Origin: Propionibacteriaceae bacterium
GTDB lineage: Bacteria > Actinomycetota > Actinomycetes > Propionibacteriales > Propionibacteriaceae
Direction of reading: 5' to 3'
Assembly (NCBI GenBank): GCA_003158895.1
Contig: PMLO01000165.1
Span: 1-20,889, forward strand
DNA length: 20,889 nucleotides
Both the position numbers and the translations under genes were made by a program. Shown in pieces: positions 12,412-19,770 of the stretch. Position 1 is the stretch's first letter, and each line of letters begins with the position of its first letter. The notes beneath the pieces were generated by a model. That model was not told the origin of the DNA and did not search any database. It saw only the letters and a list, made by a program, of their open reading frames with translations.

Positions 12412-13631
12412 GACTCGATCAGGCCCTCGTTGTTGCCGAGCAGGTTCACGGAGGCCTTGATCGCGGTGCGGGCGGTCTGCAACCGGGCGGTCGGTCCCTT
12501 GCCTGAGGCGAGCGACGAGACGACGGGGTAGACGCGGATCGGGTCGCCGTTGGTGAAGTTCGTGCCGATGTACTCGGCCTTGCTCACCGTGAAACGGCCA
12601 CCAGGGGTGCCGGTGAACGTGAACCGCACCGTCAACCCCTCGTACGTTCTCGGCAGGTTCGTCGGCTGCTGGGCGATGAGGTTGCCCATCCCGTACACGA
12701 CCCATTTCCCGTTCACCTTGGTGATCGGCTGGACGACATGTACGTGCTCGCCGATGACGAGGTCGACGTCGTCCGACGCGGTGAGCGCCTTCGCCAGTGC
12801 GACCTGGTCGGCGGTGGGCTGGACCTGGTACTCGTTGCCGTCGTGCATGTCGACCACGACGATGTCCGCGCCGGCCTGCCGCGCGGCCTTGGCCTGGGCG
12901 AGGATGTTGTCGGCCGTCATGAACGACACCGCCCACTGCTGGTTGGCCGGCAAGGTGAACCCGTTGAGCCCGTACGTGCCGGAGACGATGCCGACCTTCA
13001 CACCGCTGGCGGTCGTATAGATGACGGGGATGGCGCGCTCGGCCGCGCTACGGAACGTACCGACATGGTCGACGCCGGCTTGTTCGAGAGCCGTGTCTGT
13101 ACGGATGAGGCCGGTCACGCCTGCGTCGACCGAGTGGTTGGAGGCGTTCGTGCACGCGTCCCAGCCCATCGACGCGATCCAGGTCGCGATCTCAGGCGGG
13201 GCGGCGAACACGGGGTAGTTCTTGTACGGGCCGCCCTTCGCCGAGAACGGCACCTCCTCGTGGCAGATCGCCACGTCGGCTCCGCTGATGATCGGCTTGA
13301 GCGCGGCGAACATCGGGTCGAAGTCGAACCCGTCGATGCCCTTGCCCGTACGCTTCGCCTCCGCCTGCGCGGACATCCACACCGTGTTGTGCCAGAGCAG
13401 GTCACCGTTCGCGACGAGCGTGACGGTACGGGGGGCGGCGGTGGACGCCGAGGCGGACGGTGTGGAGGAGGTCGTTGTCACGCTGGTCGCGGTGGTCGGC
13501 GTGGTGGTCGCGGTCGGAAGGACGCCCGTGGTGGCGCACCCGGACAAGATGAGAGCCAAGGCGACGAGGGCGACCAGTAGGCCGTGCCGGGCGCTGCGTG
13601 GGTGGTGCGCTGAGACATGCGGTACGTACAT
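12408..13631 (-). CDS. CapA-family (poly-gamma-glutamate synthesis type) lipoprotein
   Basis: A 407-residue lipoprotein. Signal segment HGLLVALVALALILSGC has a lipobox LSGC with Cys32, followed by a Thr/Ser/Pro-rich linker of about 40 residues. The catalytic part has the CapA metallophosphatase-like pattern: NGDLLWHNTVW, ADVAICHEEVPFS, NASNHSVDAGVTGL, DMHDGNEYQ, IGEHVHVVQPI and VVYGMGNLIAQQP. CapA proteins take part in poly-gamma-glutamate export or cell-surface phosphoester chemistry, but there are no capB/capC genes here, so the substrate is unknown. ATG 13631 is chosen over GTG 13655 because GGAGGAAGG, the ribosome binding site, lies between them. Confidence 0.88.
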   Translation of the reverse strand: MYVPHVSAHHPRSARHGLLVALVALALILSGCATTGVLPTATTTPTTATSVTTTSSTPSASASTAAPRTVTLVANGDLLWHNTVWMSAQAEAKRTGKGIDGFDFDPMFAALKPIISGADVAICHEEVPFSAKGGPYKNYPVFAAPPEIATWIASMGWDACTNASNHSVDAGVTGLIRTDTALEQAGVDHVGTFRSAAERAIPVIYTTASGVKVGIVSGTYGLNGFTLPANQQWAVSFMTADNILAQAKAARQAGADIVVVDMHDGNEYQVQPTADQVALAKALTASDDVDLVIGEHVHVVQPITKVNGKWVVYGMGNLIAQQPTNLPRTYEGLTVRFTFTGTPGGRFTVSKAEYIGTNFTNGDPIRVYPVVSSLASGKGPTARLQTARTAIKASVNLLGNNEGLIES

Positions 13632-13722
13632 GCGGACAGCCTTCCTCCGGGACACGGCGACATCCGTTCGCGATGATCGTGTCAGGCCCGTTTCGACTGC
13701 CGGCGGTCGGGGTGGAAGTGGG

Positions 13723-14124
13723 TCAGCCGATCTCGTACGACAAGGTCAAATGGTGCGTCCCGTTGGCGTCGATGACGATGTCGCCGGTGCCGTGGATCCC
13801 GGCGAGCTCGCCGGTACCGGATCCTGCGACGATCGTGAACCAGCCGTCCTCGCGCTCGCCGTCGGCACGGGTGCTCGCGGCGTGCGCGAACGAGAACGTC
13901 CCGTGGCGGCCGTCGATCTGGCCGCCGAAAGACTCCAGCGTTACGTACGTCCCGCCGTGCGTCGGGTCGAACGCCGAGCAGAACAGCGCCTGGGAGTGTC
14001 CCTCGATAGCGCCCGAGAACCTCTTGGTGATCGTCGCCAGCCCCGTCGGCAACGCCGTCTCGACGTCGAGCTCCTGATCAGACGGCGTGAATTCCGTGAC
14101 GATGAACGTGCTGGTGGTGTCCAT
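13723..14124 (-). CDS. DUF3224 domain protein
   Basis: A 133-residue protein matching DUF3224 by pattern: alternating beta-strand segments with TPTGLATITKRFSGAIEGHS-like central sequence, FGGQIDGRHGTFSFAHAAS, and the C-terminal GTGELAGIHGTGDIVID. The fold is a small beta-barrel; no reaction is established. No signal peptide or metal motif is visible. ATG 14124 is preceded by GGTGGGGCC, which may act as ribosome binding site, but TACGGT also lies exactly six bases upstream, so the mRNA may be leaderless. It is upstream of capA in the same direction with a 91-base gap, so an operon is possible but unproven. Confidence 0.85.
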   Translation of the reverse strand: MDTTSTFIVTEFTPSDQELDVETALPTGLATITKRFSGAIEGHSQALFCSAFDPTHGGTYVTLESFGGQIDGRHGTFSFAHAASTRADGEREDGWFTIVAGSGTGELAGIHGTGDIVIDANGTHHLTLSYEIG

Positions 14125-14130
14125 GGCCCC

Positions 14131-14136
14131 ACCGTA
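14131..14136 (-). promoter_or_regulatory. Candidate leaderless -10 box (TACGGT) of the DUF3224 gene
   Basis: On the minus strand, TACGGT is followed by six bases (GGGGCC) and the ATG at 14124. CTGACC, 16 bases further upstream, is a partial -35 match. Confidence 0.45.
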
Positions 14137-14276
14137 CGAGGTCCGCGCCTCAGGTCAGCCATGGCGCGGCGCAAACGCGCCGGCATCCTCGGCAACCCGC
14201 TCCCCGGCAGAAGAGCTGCAGGAAGCGTTGTCAGTCATGACACAAAGCCGTGCGCCGATGCGTCGTTGAGGCGTGC

Positions 14277-14380
14277 ATGGCCAATCCGTGGTCCTACGCG
14301 GAGCTGCGCCTGCACCGGATCCTGCGAGAGGCGGGGATCACCGAGTTGGTCGCCAATCGCGTCAGGGCCGCCGGCGATAG
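14277..14380 (+). pseudogene. Remnant resembling a DUF559 (Vsr-like endonuclease fold) protein
   Basis: In the 265-base gap before the M20 peptidase, a plus-strand frame reads MANPWSYAELRLHRILREAG then ITELVANRVRAAGD, about 35 residues. This strongly resembles the start of actinobacterial DUF559 C-terminal domains (typically ...NPWS.AE..LHR.LR.AGI..WVANR.V...G). The catalytic part that should follow is missing: the match stops at the M20 promoter. I read it as a decayed fragment, perhaps of an AbiEi/DUF559-type protein. The rest of 14125-14276 shows nothing recognisable apart from a GTCATGAC palindrome at 14234-14241. Confidence 0.5.
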
Positions 14381-14383
14381 GGT
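14378..14383 (+). promoter_or_regulatory. Leaderless -10 box (TAGGGT) of the M20 peptidase gene
   Basis: TAGGGT is followed by six bases (CGCCAC) and the ATG at 14390, with no ribosome binding site. The box lies at the very end of the DUF559-like remnant, so the promoter may have formed at a deletion junction (inference). Confidence 0.5.
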
Positions 14384-14389
14384 CGCCAC

Positions 14390-15724
14390 ATGTCTGATCT
14401 CACCGCCGCTGTTGCCCAGCAGATTCCGCGTGCCATCGATGATGTCGTACGACTGGTAGCGATCCCGTCCGTGAGCTCGCAGCCGGAGCACGACGCAGAC
14501 GTGGAGGCCACGGCGCAGGCAGTCGCGAACCACCTCACGGAGCTCGGATGCCCCGACGTACAGATCGTGACCGAGGGCGGCAAGCCGGCTGTGATCGGCC
14601 GCTTCGAAGGACCTGCAGGCGCACCGCGGGTGTGCTTGTACGCGCATCACGACGTCCAGCCCGTCGGCGACCCCGCCATCTGGGAGAACCCCGGTTTCGA
14701 GGCCACGCGCAGAGGCGACCGGCTCTTCGGCAGGGGAACGGCCGACGACAAAGGCGGGATCGGCGTACACCTCGCGGCTCTCCGCGCGTTCGACGGCAAC
14801 CTGCCCGTCGGTGTCACCGTCTTCGTCGAGGGCGAGGAGGAGATCGGCTCGCCGAGCTTGCATGCGATCATCTCCGCACATGCCGAACAGCTCCGCGCGG
14901 ACGCGTACGTGATCACGGACTCGGGCAACTGGGACGTCGGCATCCCGGCATTCACGACCACGCTGCGCGGCGTCTGCGACTGCGTCGTCGAAGTCGCGAC
15001 GCTGGACCACGCGATCCACTCCGGGCAGTACGGGGGGATCGTGCCCGATGCGGTGACGTCGTTGTGCCGCCTGCTCGCGACGCTCCACCACGAGGACGGC
15101 AGCGTCGCGGTGGAGGGTCTCGTGGCGTCGCCCGACCTCGGTCTCGACTATCCGGAGGACCGCATCCGCGCCGAGTCAGGGGTGCTCGATGGGGTCGCCA
15201 GCCTGGGCACGGGGACCGTCACCTCCCGGATCTGGTCGCAGCCGGCCATCACGGTGATCGGCATCGACGCGCCGAGCATCGCGGACGCATCGAACACCCT
15301 CTTCCCGACAGCACGAGCCAAAGTGAGCCTGCGCGTACCCCCGGGCCAGCGCGCCACCGAGGCCCTCGACCGTCTCGAAGAGCATCTGGAGAGCCACGCC
15401 CCATGGGGCGCACAGGTCACGGTCACGCGGGGCAGCGCGGGGGATCCCGGGGTGCTTCCCGTGGAAGGCGAGATCGCCGCGGCCGCGACGAGCGCGTTCA
15501 CGGAGGCGTACGGAGTCGCGCCGGTCCACATGGGACAGGGCGGGTCGATCCCGATGGCGGCGGACTTCCAGCGCCAGTACCCCGACGCGACGATCCTGCT
15601 CACGGCGGTGTGCGACCCGGACTCGCGCATGCACGGCCCCAACGAGAGCCTTCACCTCGGGGACTTCGCGAAGGCCGCACTGGCCGAGGCCATCTTCCTG
15701 GCCCGGCTGGGGGATCTGGCCTGA
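14390..15724 (+). CDS. M20 family dipeptidase (dinuclear zinc)
   Basis: A 444-residue cytosolic M20/M28-superfamily peptidase. Metal and catalytic motifs are complete: YAHHDVQPVG (His86, Asp88), GRGTADDKGG (Asp119 with catalytic-region Asp), FVEGEEEIGSP (Glu149-151), ITDSGNWD (Asp177) and a late His in RMHGPNESLHLGD. A central insertion domain (about 190-315, starting TTTLRGVCDCVVEV) is the usual dimerisation lid. The family cleaves dipeptides or related amides; subfamily resembles CNDP/PepV-like dipeptidases annotated in Actinobacteria. Substrate cannot be set. It could process cell-wall or nutrient peptides. Convergent with the ferredoxin gene 20 bases downstream. Confidence 0.92.
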   Translation: MSDLTAAVAQQIPRAIDDVVRLVAIPSVSSQPEHDADVEATAQAVANHLTELGCPDVQIVTEGGKPAVIGRFEGPAGAPRVCLYAHHDVQPVGDPAIWENPGFEATRRGDRLFGRGTADDKGGIGVHLAALRAFDGNLPVGVTVFVEGEEEIGSPSLHAIISAHAEQLRADAYVITDSGNWDVGIPAFTTTLRGVCDCVVEVATLDHAIHSGQYGGIVPDAVTSLCRLLATLHHEDGSVAVEGLVASPDLGLDYPEDRIRAESGVLDGVASLGTGTVTSRIWSQPAITVIGIDAPSIADASNTLFPTARAKVSLRVPPGQRATEALDRLEEHLESHAPWGAQVTVTRGSAGDPGVLPVEGEIAAAATSAFTEAYGVAPVHMGQGGSIPMAADFQRQYPDATILLTAVCDPDSRMHGPNESLHLGDFAKAALAEAIFLARLGDLA

Positions 15725-15728
15725 GGCT

Positions 15729-15753
15729 GACCGAGCTACGGCGTCAGTCGGTC
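15729..15753. terminator. Hairpin between M20 peptidase and ferredoxin genes
   Basis: GACCGA (15729-15734) and TCGGTC (15748-15753) are perfect six-base arms around a 13-base loop, between and overlapping the two convergent gene ends. No T-run; possible bidirectional terminator. Confidence 0.35.
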
Positions 15754-15989
15754 GCTTCGAGCCAGAGGGCTTGGCGCGGGCAGGCATTCACGGCACGCGT
15801 GGCGCGTCCCTTGTCCGCGGGGGAGAGCTCGCCCGCGGGAATCACGGGGTAGCCCCACCGATCGAGATGGATGATGCTGCTGGCGGCCATCGCGCACTGG
15901 CCGATGCCGTCGCACACGAGGGGGTCCACGCGCAGTCGCTGTCCTGACTGACGCTTGAGCGACCTGCGGGGCTTGTCCAGGGCGCTCAT
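15744..15989 (-). CDS. Small ferredoxin, probably [3Fe-4S]
   Basis: An 81-residue electron carrier. Cys26 and Cys32 (VCDGIGQCAMAAS) plus Cys70-Pro71 (AVNACPRQAL) give a C-x5-C ... CP pattern with only three cysteines, as in actinobacterial [3Fe-4S] ferredoxins that serve monooxygenases and other partners. The ATG overlaps the stop of the NuoF-like gene (ATGA), so the two are translationally coupled and the ferredoxin is the last gene of the redox operon. It probably exchanges electrons with the NuoF-like flavoprotein (inference). Confidence 0.9.
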   Translation of the reverse strand: MSALDKPRRSLKRQSGQRLRVDPLVCDGIGQCAMAASSIIHLDRWGYPVIPAGELSPADKGRATRAVNACPRQALWLEATD

Positions 15990-17230
15990 TGTGACGTCCC
16001 GGGGAGTGCCACATGGCTGCGGTGGCGGCAGCGCATACCGGTCACGTGCGACCCGAGGTGGGCCGAGAACGTCTGCAGGGCAGAGGTGCTGAGCCTCGTC
16101 GCACCGTCAGGATGGCGGCACGCGCCGCGCCCCTCGACTGCCGCGATGTCCGCCCGCAGTCTGTCGATGACCCGGTAGGAGCCGTCCTCGTCGGCCAGCT
16201 TCGCCCAGTGCTCGGCCAACGCCGGCAGGCCGAACAGGCACGGTCCGCACTGCCGGGCGCTCATTGACGCCAGGTACGAGATGAGGTCGGCCGTGACCCG
16301 TACGCCGCACGCGTCGTCGGCGAGCGGCACCATTACGCCTGCGCCCAGCGTCAGCTTGGCGGCACGCATCGTCTTCTCAGCGACCTCCAGGCGTGCGACG
16401 TCGTCCCATTTCGCCCAGATCCCGGCATAGCCGCCGAGCAGCACCGCCTGCGGCGCGACCTTCCAGCCCAGCGCGATGAGCACCTGCTCGATCGTCGTGG
16501 ACTGCCCCACTTCGACGACCATCCGCTGCGAGCCGAGAACGGTGAGCAGTCGAGTCGACGGGTTGGGAAGCTCTCGTGCGATCAGTGCCAGCCGGGCGAG
16601 CGTCTCGACGTTGTGCACGATCGTCTGCGGTGCCCAGGGGTCGGTCACCGCTCGGCGGGGGAACGGCAGCGCGGGGCCACCGGACGTGGCCCGCGTGATC
16701 GCCTGTGCCTCGCCGGCGAGGTAGTGGACGGGACCGTCGATGATCTCGACCGGGACCTCGCGGCCTGACCAGCCGCGCTCCCTGAAGGCGTACTCGAACA
16801 TGGCCCGTCCGGTGGTGTCGTCCCCGTGGAGCCAGATGATGGCGCGGTCCGCCCCGAGGGCCTGCGCGGCGATCATGAGCCCGTCGAGCACCAGGTGAGG
16901 TCGCTGCCGGATGAGCGTGCCGTCCTTGCCGGCGAGCGGCTCGCTCTCGGCGGCATTGGCGACCACGGTCAGGGGGCCCTTGCGAAGCAGGGCGGCCCGC
17001 CACTTGACCCCGACCGGTACGAATGCGCCGCCGTGCCCGAGCAGTCCCTCATGCTCGATGCGTGCCAGGAGAGCTGCGGACACGTCCGGGCGCCGTCCGA
17101 ACCGGAGCACGTGGTCGTCGAACGACTCCCGCACGCTCGGTGCGATGCTGTCCGCGGGACCTGACGGCCGCAGCGTGACCGGACCGGTGAGCAGGGTGTC
17201 AGTGGCGACGCGGGTGGCGGTGAGGGTCAT
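15986..17230 (-). CDS. NuoF-like NADH dehydrogenase / iron-sulfur flavoprotein
   Basis: A 414-residue homologue of the NADH-binding subunit of complex I. The Gly-rich FMN/NAD region reads LLGHGGAFVPVGVKW (63-77), where NuoF has GRGGAGFPTGxKW. NAAESEPLAGKD (92-103) stands in place of NADExEPGxxKD, and VHNVETLARL (205-214) matches NNVETLA. The Fe-S region MSARQCGPCLFG (323-334) keeps only two of the three clustered cysteines; the fourth ligand Cys371 keeps the canonical 39-residue spacing. So the cluster has three Cys ligands. It likely moves electrons between NAD(P)H, the ferredoxin and the membrane protein. ATG 17230 overlaps the upstream gene and follows GGAG; the much longer frame upstream is read-through of that gene. 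Confidence 0.88.
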   Translation of the reverse strand: MTLTATRVATDTLLTGPVTLRPSGPADSIAPSVRESFDDHVLRFGRRPDVSAALLARIEHEGLLGHGGAFVPVGVKWRAALLRKGPLTVVANAAESEPLAGKDGTLIRQRPHLVLDGLMIAAQALGADRAIIWLHGDDTTGRAMFEYAFRERGWSGREVPVEIIDGPVHYLAGEAQAITRATSGGPALPFPRRAVTDPWAPQTIVHNVETLARLALIARELPNPSTRLLTVLGSQRMVVEVGQSTTIEQVLIALGWKVAPQAVLLGGYAGIWAKWDDVARLEVAEKTMRAAKLTLGAGVMVPLADDACGVRVTADLISYLASMSARQCGPCLFGLPALAEHWAKLADEDGSYRVIDRLRADIAAVEGRGACRHPDGATRLSTSALQTFSAHLGSHVTGMRCRHRSHVALPGTSQ

Positions 17231-17925
17231 CGGCTGCTCCGTGAGACGGCGGGAGTGCGGGTGTCGCTCTCCAGGGATCCAGTGAGGTGGTCGACGAGGT
17301 CGGAGGGGGTACGCGCCGAGTAGCGCGTCACCGCCAGGGCCACCACGAACAGGCCCGTCGCGATGTAGAAGGCGGTGAGCGCGGTCACGTCCGAACCCGC
17401 GAAGACGCTGTGCGCCCACACCACGACGAGCAGGGCCGCGGCGACCTTGTGGATCGGCCACCAGTGCCGACCCATGAAGTGTCCGGCGAAACGGGCGCTC
17501 ACGCCGGTGATGATGCCGGCCCAGAGCGCGAGCACGCCGAGGGTGACGGCCACCGGGCGGTACTCGGAGGCGAACGGCAGCAGGGCGCCGATCCATCCGA
17601 CCTTGGCCCAGGGATCGAGGGCCAGGACGACGACGTGCAGCACCACGAACACGAGGGTGAACAGAGACAGCGTCGCGTGGATCGTGATCCTGGTGCGCGG
17701 CGAAGGCAGGCGCAGGTACCGCCCCCACGGGTGGGACAGGACGAGACCCGTGATGACGAGGAGGAGCAGCAGCACGTACGAGGCGACGCCGGCGGCGCGG
17801 CCCAGGATCCAGGTGCCCATCTGGCCGCTCAGGGTCTCGCGGGTCACGGGCCAGACGAGGGCTACGGCTCCCGCCCCGAGGGCCGCGGCCAGGAGGCCGG
17901 CGAGTGTCCAGAGGAGTGTTTTCAT
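17227..17925 (-). CDS. Ferric-reductase-like transmembrane heme protein
   Basis: A 232-residue integral membrane protein with six likely TM segments (about 4-25, 44-64, 80-103, 123-143, 156-176, 181-201). His83 and His97 in TM3, and His159 and His172 in TM5, are spaced 14 and 13 residues apart. This is the bis-His arrangement that holds two stacked hemes in the ferric reductase/NOX/MsrQ superfamily. There is no NADPH/FAD domain, so electrons must come from a partner, most simply the NuoF-like protein encoded next. It overlaps both neighbours by ATGA junctions. The electron acceptor outside the membrane is unknown. Confidence 0.88.
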   Translation of the reverse strand: MKTLLWTLAGLLAAALGAGAVALVWPVTRETLSGQMGTWILGRAAGVASYVLLLLLVITGLVLSHPWGRYLRLPSPRTRITIHATLSLFTLVFVVLHVVVLALDPWAKVGWIGALLPFASEYRPVAVTLGVLALWAGIITGVSARFAGHFMGRHWWPIHKVAAALLVVVWAHSVFAGSDVTALTAFYIATGLFVVALAVTRYSARTPSDLVDHLTGSLESDTRTPAVSRSSR

Positions 17926-18887
17926 CTAGTGACCTGCCAGAGAACGAAGGGACGGATGGCGGCGGAGGTTCCGACCTCGCCGTCGACGGTGACCCACGCT
18001 GCTGCGAGGTCGAGTGAGGCTGCCGAGGCGGCGATCTCCGCCGCACCGGTGAGATAGAGGGTCTTGGACCACACCTCGGCCCACGCCGGATCGGGATGGA
18101 GCACGGTGACTGCCGCGAGCCCGGCGCCGCCGGGGGTGTGGGTACGAGGGTCGACGAGGTGGTGCACGGGCACGCCTCGTACGGTCCATCGCTGCCGGGC
18201 GATCGAGCTGGTGGCGACGCCGAGGTCGGTCACCGCGAGGACGAGTACGTACTCGTCTCGGCCCAGGGGATCTTCGACGCCGACTTTCCAGCCGCCCCCA
18301 TCGGGACCCGGCCCTGCCAGCCATTCGTCGCCGCCTGCGTCGACGAGCACGGAGCGTCCGGCGTCCGCCAGTGCAGCGGCCGCGTGCCGTACCGCCAACC
18401 CCTTGCCGATCCCGCCGAGGTCGATCGGGATGCCCCCGAGGTGGACCACGGTGCCGGTGACGGTCGGCTCCCAGGTCGCGCGCGGTGCGGGGGCGCCCCG
18501 GCGGGTGCGATGGATCTCGATGTCCCATGACGTCGAGCCCTTCGACTCGGCCTGGATCCGGTCGAACGTCTTGTCGTAGCCCCACGCCGCCAGAGTGCCG
18601 CCGACCCGGGGGTCGAACAGCCCCTGGGTGACCCGGTGCGCCGCGTGGGCGGCCGAGATGGCGTCGGCCAGGACTGGGGGAACCTCATGCCACGCCCCGG
18701 GAGCACGATTCGCCCTCGACAGGGCCGACTCGGGGTCGAACCGGGTCAGGTGCGTGGCGATCGCATCGATCTCGGCCACGGCACGATCGAGCGCCTCCTG
18801 CGCACCGGGAGCCGGGTCGACGACCCGGATCTCGATGTCGGAGGCCATCGACGTGAACGTGACGGCGAGATCGGTGCTCACGGTCAT
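17922..18887 (-). CDS. apbE: FAD:protein FMN transferase (ApbE family)
   Basis: A 321-residue enzyme that attaches FMN covalently to Thr/Ser of target proteins using FAD. Motifs: LTRFDPESALSRAN (about 47-60), VTQGLFDPRVGGTLAAWGYD (about 86-105), IDLGGIGKGLAVRHA (metal/FAD site), SVLVDAGGDEWLAG and HHLVDPRTHTPGG near the C-terminus. All conserved blocks are present. There is no signal peptide or lipobox, unlike many extracytoplasmic ApbE proteins, so it probably acts in the cytosol. Its usual substrates (FMN-binding domain proteins with an SGAT-like site) are not seen in this window. Overlaps both neighbours by four bases. Confidence 0.93.
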   Translation of the reverse strand: MTVSTDLAVTFTSMASDIEIRVVDPAPGAQEALDRAVAEIDAIATHLTRFDPESALSRANRAPGAWHEVPPVLADAISAAHAAHRVTQGLFDPRVGGTLAAWGYDKTFDRIQAESKGSTSWDIEIHRTRRGAPAPRATWEPTVTGTVVHLGGIPIDLGGIGKGLAVRHAAAALADAGRSVLVDAGGDEWLAGPGPDGGGWKVGVEDPLGRDEYVLVLAVTDLGVATSSIARQRWTVRGVPVHHLVDPRTHTPGGAGLAAVTVLHPDPAWAEVWSKTLYLTGAAEIAASAASLDLAAAWVTVDGEVGTSAAIRPFVLWQVTR

Positions 18888-19345
18888 GGCTTCTTGGACG
18901 CCTTGGTGACGGTCTGCACCTGGGGTGGTGCAGGGGCAGCCACGACGACCGGGGCTGCCACCACGGTTGCCTTCGCGACGGCGGTCGCCTTGGCCTGGGT
19001 CGCAGCCTTGGCTGCCGCTGTCGTTGCTGCCGCCGATGCGGATGCGGATGCGGACGTCGCCGCCCCGGAGGCGCTCGCGGACGAATCGGACTGGCTGGCC
19101 GCATCGGCGCTGCGGCCGTCGACCTCCGCCTGGAGCTTGGCGAGCTTCGCCTGAGCGTCGTCGACCTTGGCCTGCGCCGCTGCTAGCTGAGGGTCCGGCG
19201 ACTGGGCCGACGAGGAACCCGACGACGAGCTGGCGGACGGGTCGTGGCCGTTCGCCCAGGCGAGTCCAGCGCCGAACACGGCAACGGAGGTGGGGATCAG
19301 GGTCAGAGCGGCGACTCGGCGCGCCGCCTTCGTGGGATCAGCCAT
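18884..19345 (-). CDS. Exported Ala/Ser-rich protein with coiled coil (second of a pair)
   Basis: A 153-residue protein of unknown function. After a short basic start (MADPTKAARR), residues 11-31 form a hydrophobic export or anchor segment (VAALTLIPTSVAVFGAGLAW), then a Ser/Gly linker. Residues about 52-77 (QLAAAQAKVDDAQAKLAKLQ...) are a charged Ala/Leu heptad coiled coil, followed by an Ala/Ser/Thr low-complexity region ending in a basic VTKASKKP. There is no FMN-binding domain and no SGAT-type flavinylation site. Architecture mirrors the preceding gene product, suggesting they pair. Starts by overlapping that gene by eight bases and ends overlapping apbE by four. Confidence 0.65.
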   Translation of the reverse strand: MADPTKAARRVAALTLIPTSVAVFGAGLAWANGHDPSASSSSGSSSAQSPDPQLAAAQAKVDDAQAKLAKLQAEVDGRSADAASQSDSSASASGAATSASASASAAATTAAAKAATQAKATAVAKATVVAAPVVVAAPAPPQVQTVTKASKKP

Positions 19346-19751
19346 CGGTCTGGTTTCCGTTCTGGGAGTTCTTCTCGCCGGTCCTTTGCGCTGTGATGGA
19401 GGCAGCAGTGGGGACCGATGCCTGGGCAGCAGTCGTTCCGGTCGTCGTGGTGACCTGCTTATAGGGGAAGGCAGGCTTTGTTGTCGCCGTCACCGCCAGA
19501 TCCTGCGTGGTCGGCTGTGAGGGTGACGATGTCGGGGCGGGGGTCGAGGCCAGCTGCTGCTCGAGCGTGGCGATCTTGGCCAGGAGGTCGTCGGCCTCCT
19601 GATTCAGTGCAGCGACCTGATCGGCGTCTGCGGAGGTGGCCTGGGCTGGAGCTGATGCCGGGGTCGTGGCGTAGGCCACCCCGAGTCCACCGCCGGTGAT
19701 GACCACGGTGGCACCGAGCGCTGCCAGGGCGGTACGGATGATCCGGTGCAT
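19338..19751 (-). CDS. Exported Thr-rich protein with coiled coil (first of a pair)
   Basis: A 137-residue protein of unknown function. Residues 1-28 are a signal peptide or anchor (MHRIIRTALAALGATVVITG ... AYA), then an Ala/Thr/Pro linker, a heptad coiled coil at about 43-69 (DQVAALNQEADDLLAKIATL...), and a Thr/Ala-rich tail with the only aromatic cluster PAFPYKQV (93-100). ATG 19751 follows AAGGGATCC. It is the first gene of the overlapping redox set and lies 89 bases after the sensor kinase. A spacer or scaffold for the membrane redox protein is a guess from architecture only. Confidence 0.65.
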   Translation of the reverse strand: MHRIIRTALAALGATVVITGGGLGVAYATTPASAPAQATSADADQVAALNQEADDLLAKIATLEQQLASTPAPTSSPSQPTTQDLAVTATTKPAFPYKQVTTTTGTTAAQASVPTAASITAQRTGEKNSQNGNQTDG

Positions 19752-19770
19752 GGGATCCCTTCACGTCTCT

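Noticed and set aside
15986..18046. A single 686-codon open frame covering the NuoF-like gene and extending upstream
   Set aside because: The part above 17230 is Arg/Pro-rich read-through on the same strand as the ferric-reductase-like and ApbE genes in another frame. A ribosome binding site and ATGA overlap place the true start at 17230.
18884..19345. SGAATS in the second coiled-coil protein as an ApbE flavinylation site
   Set aside because: The known site is SGAT/TGAT-like with Thr directly after GA, usually with an upstream Asp, in an FMN-binding domain; here it is an Ala/Ser low-complexity run.
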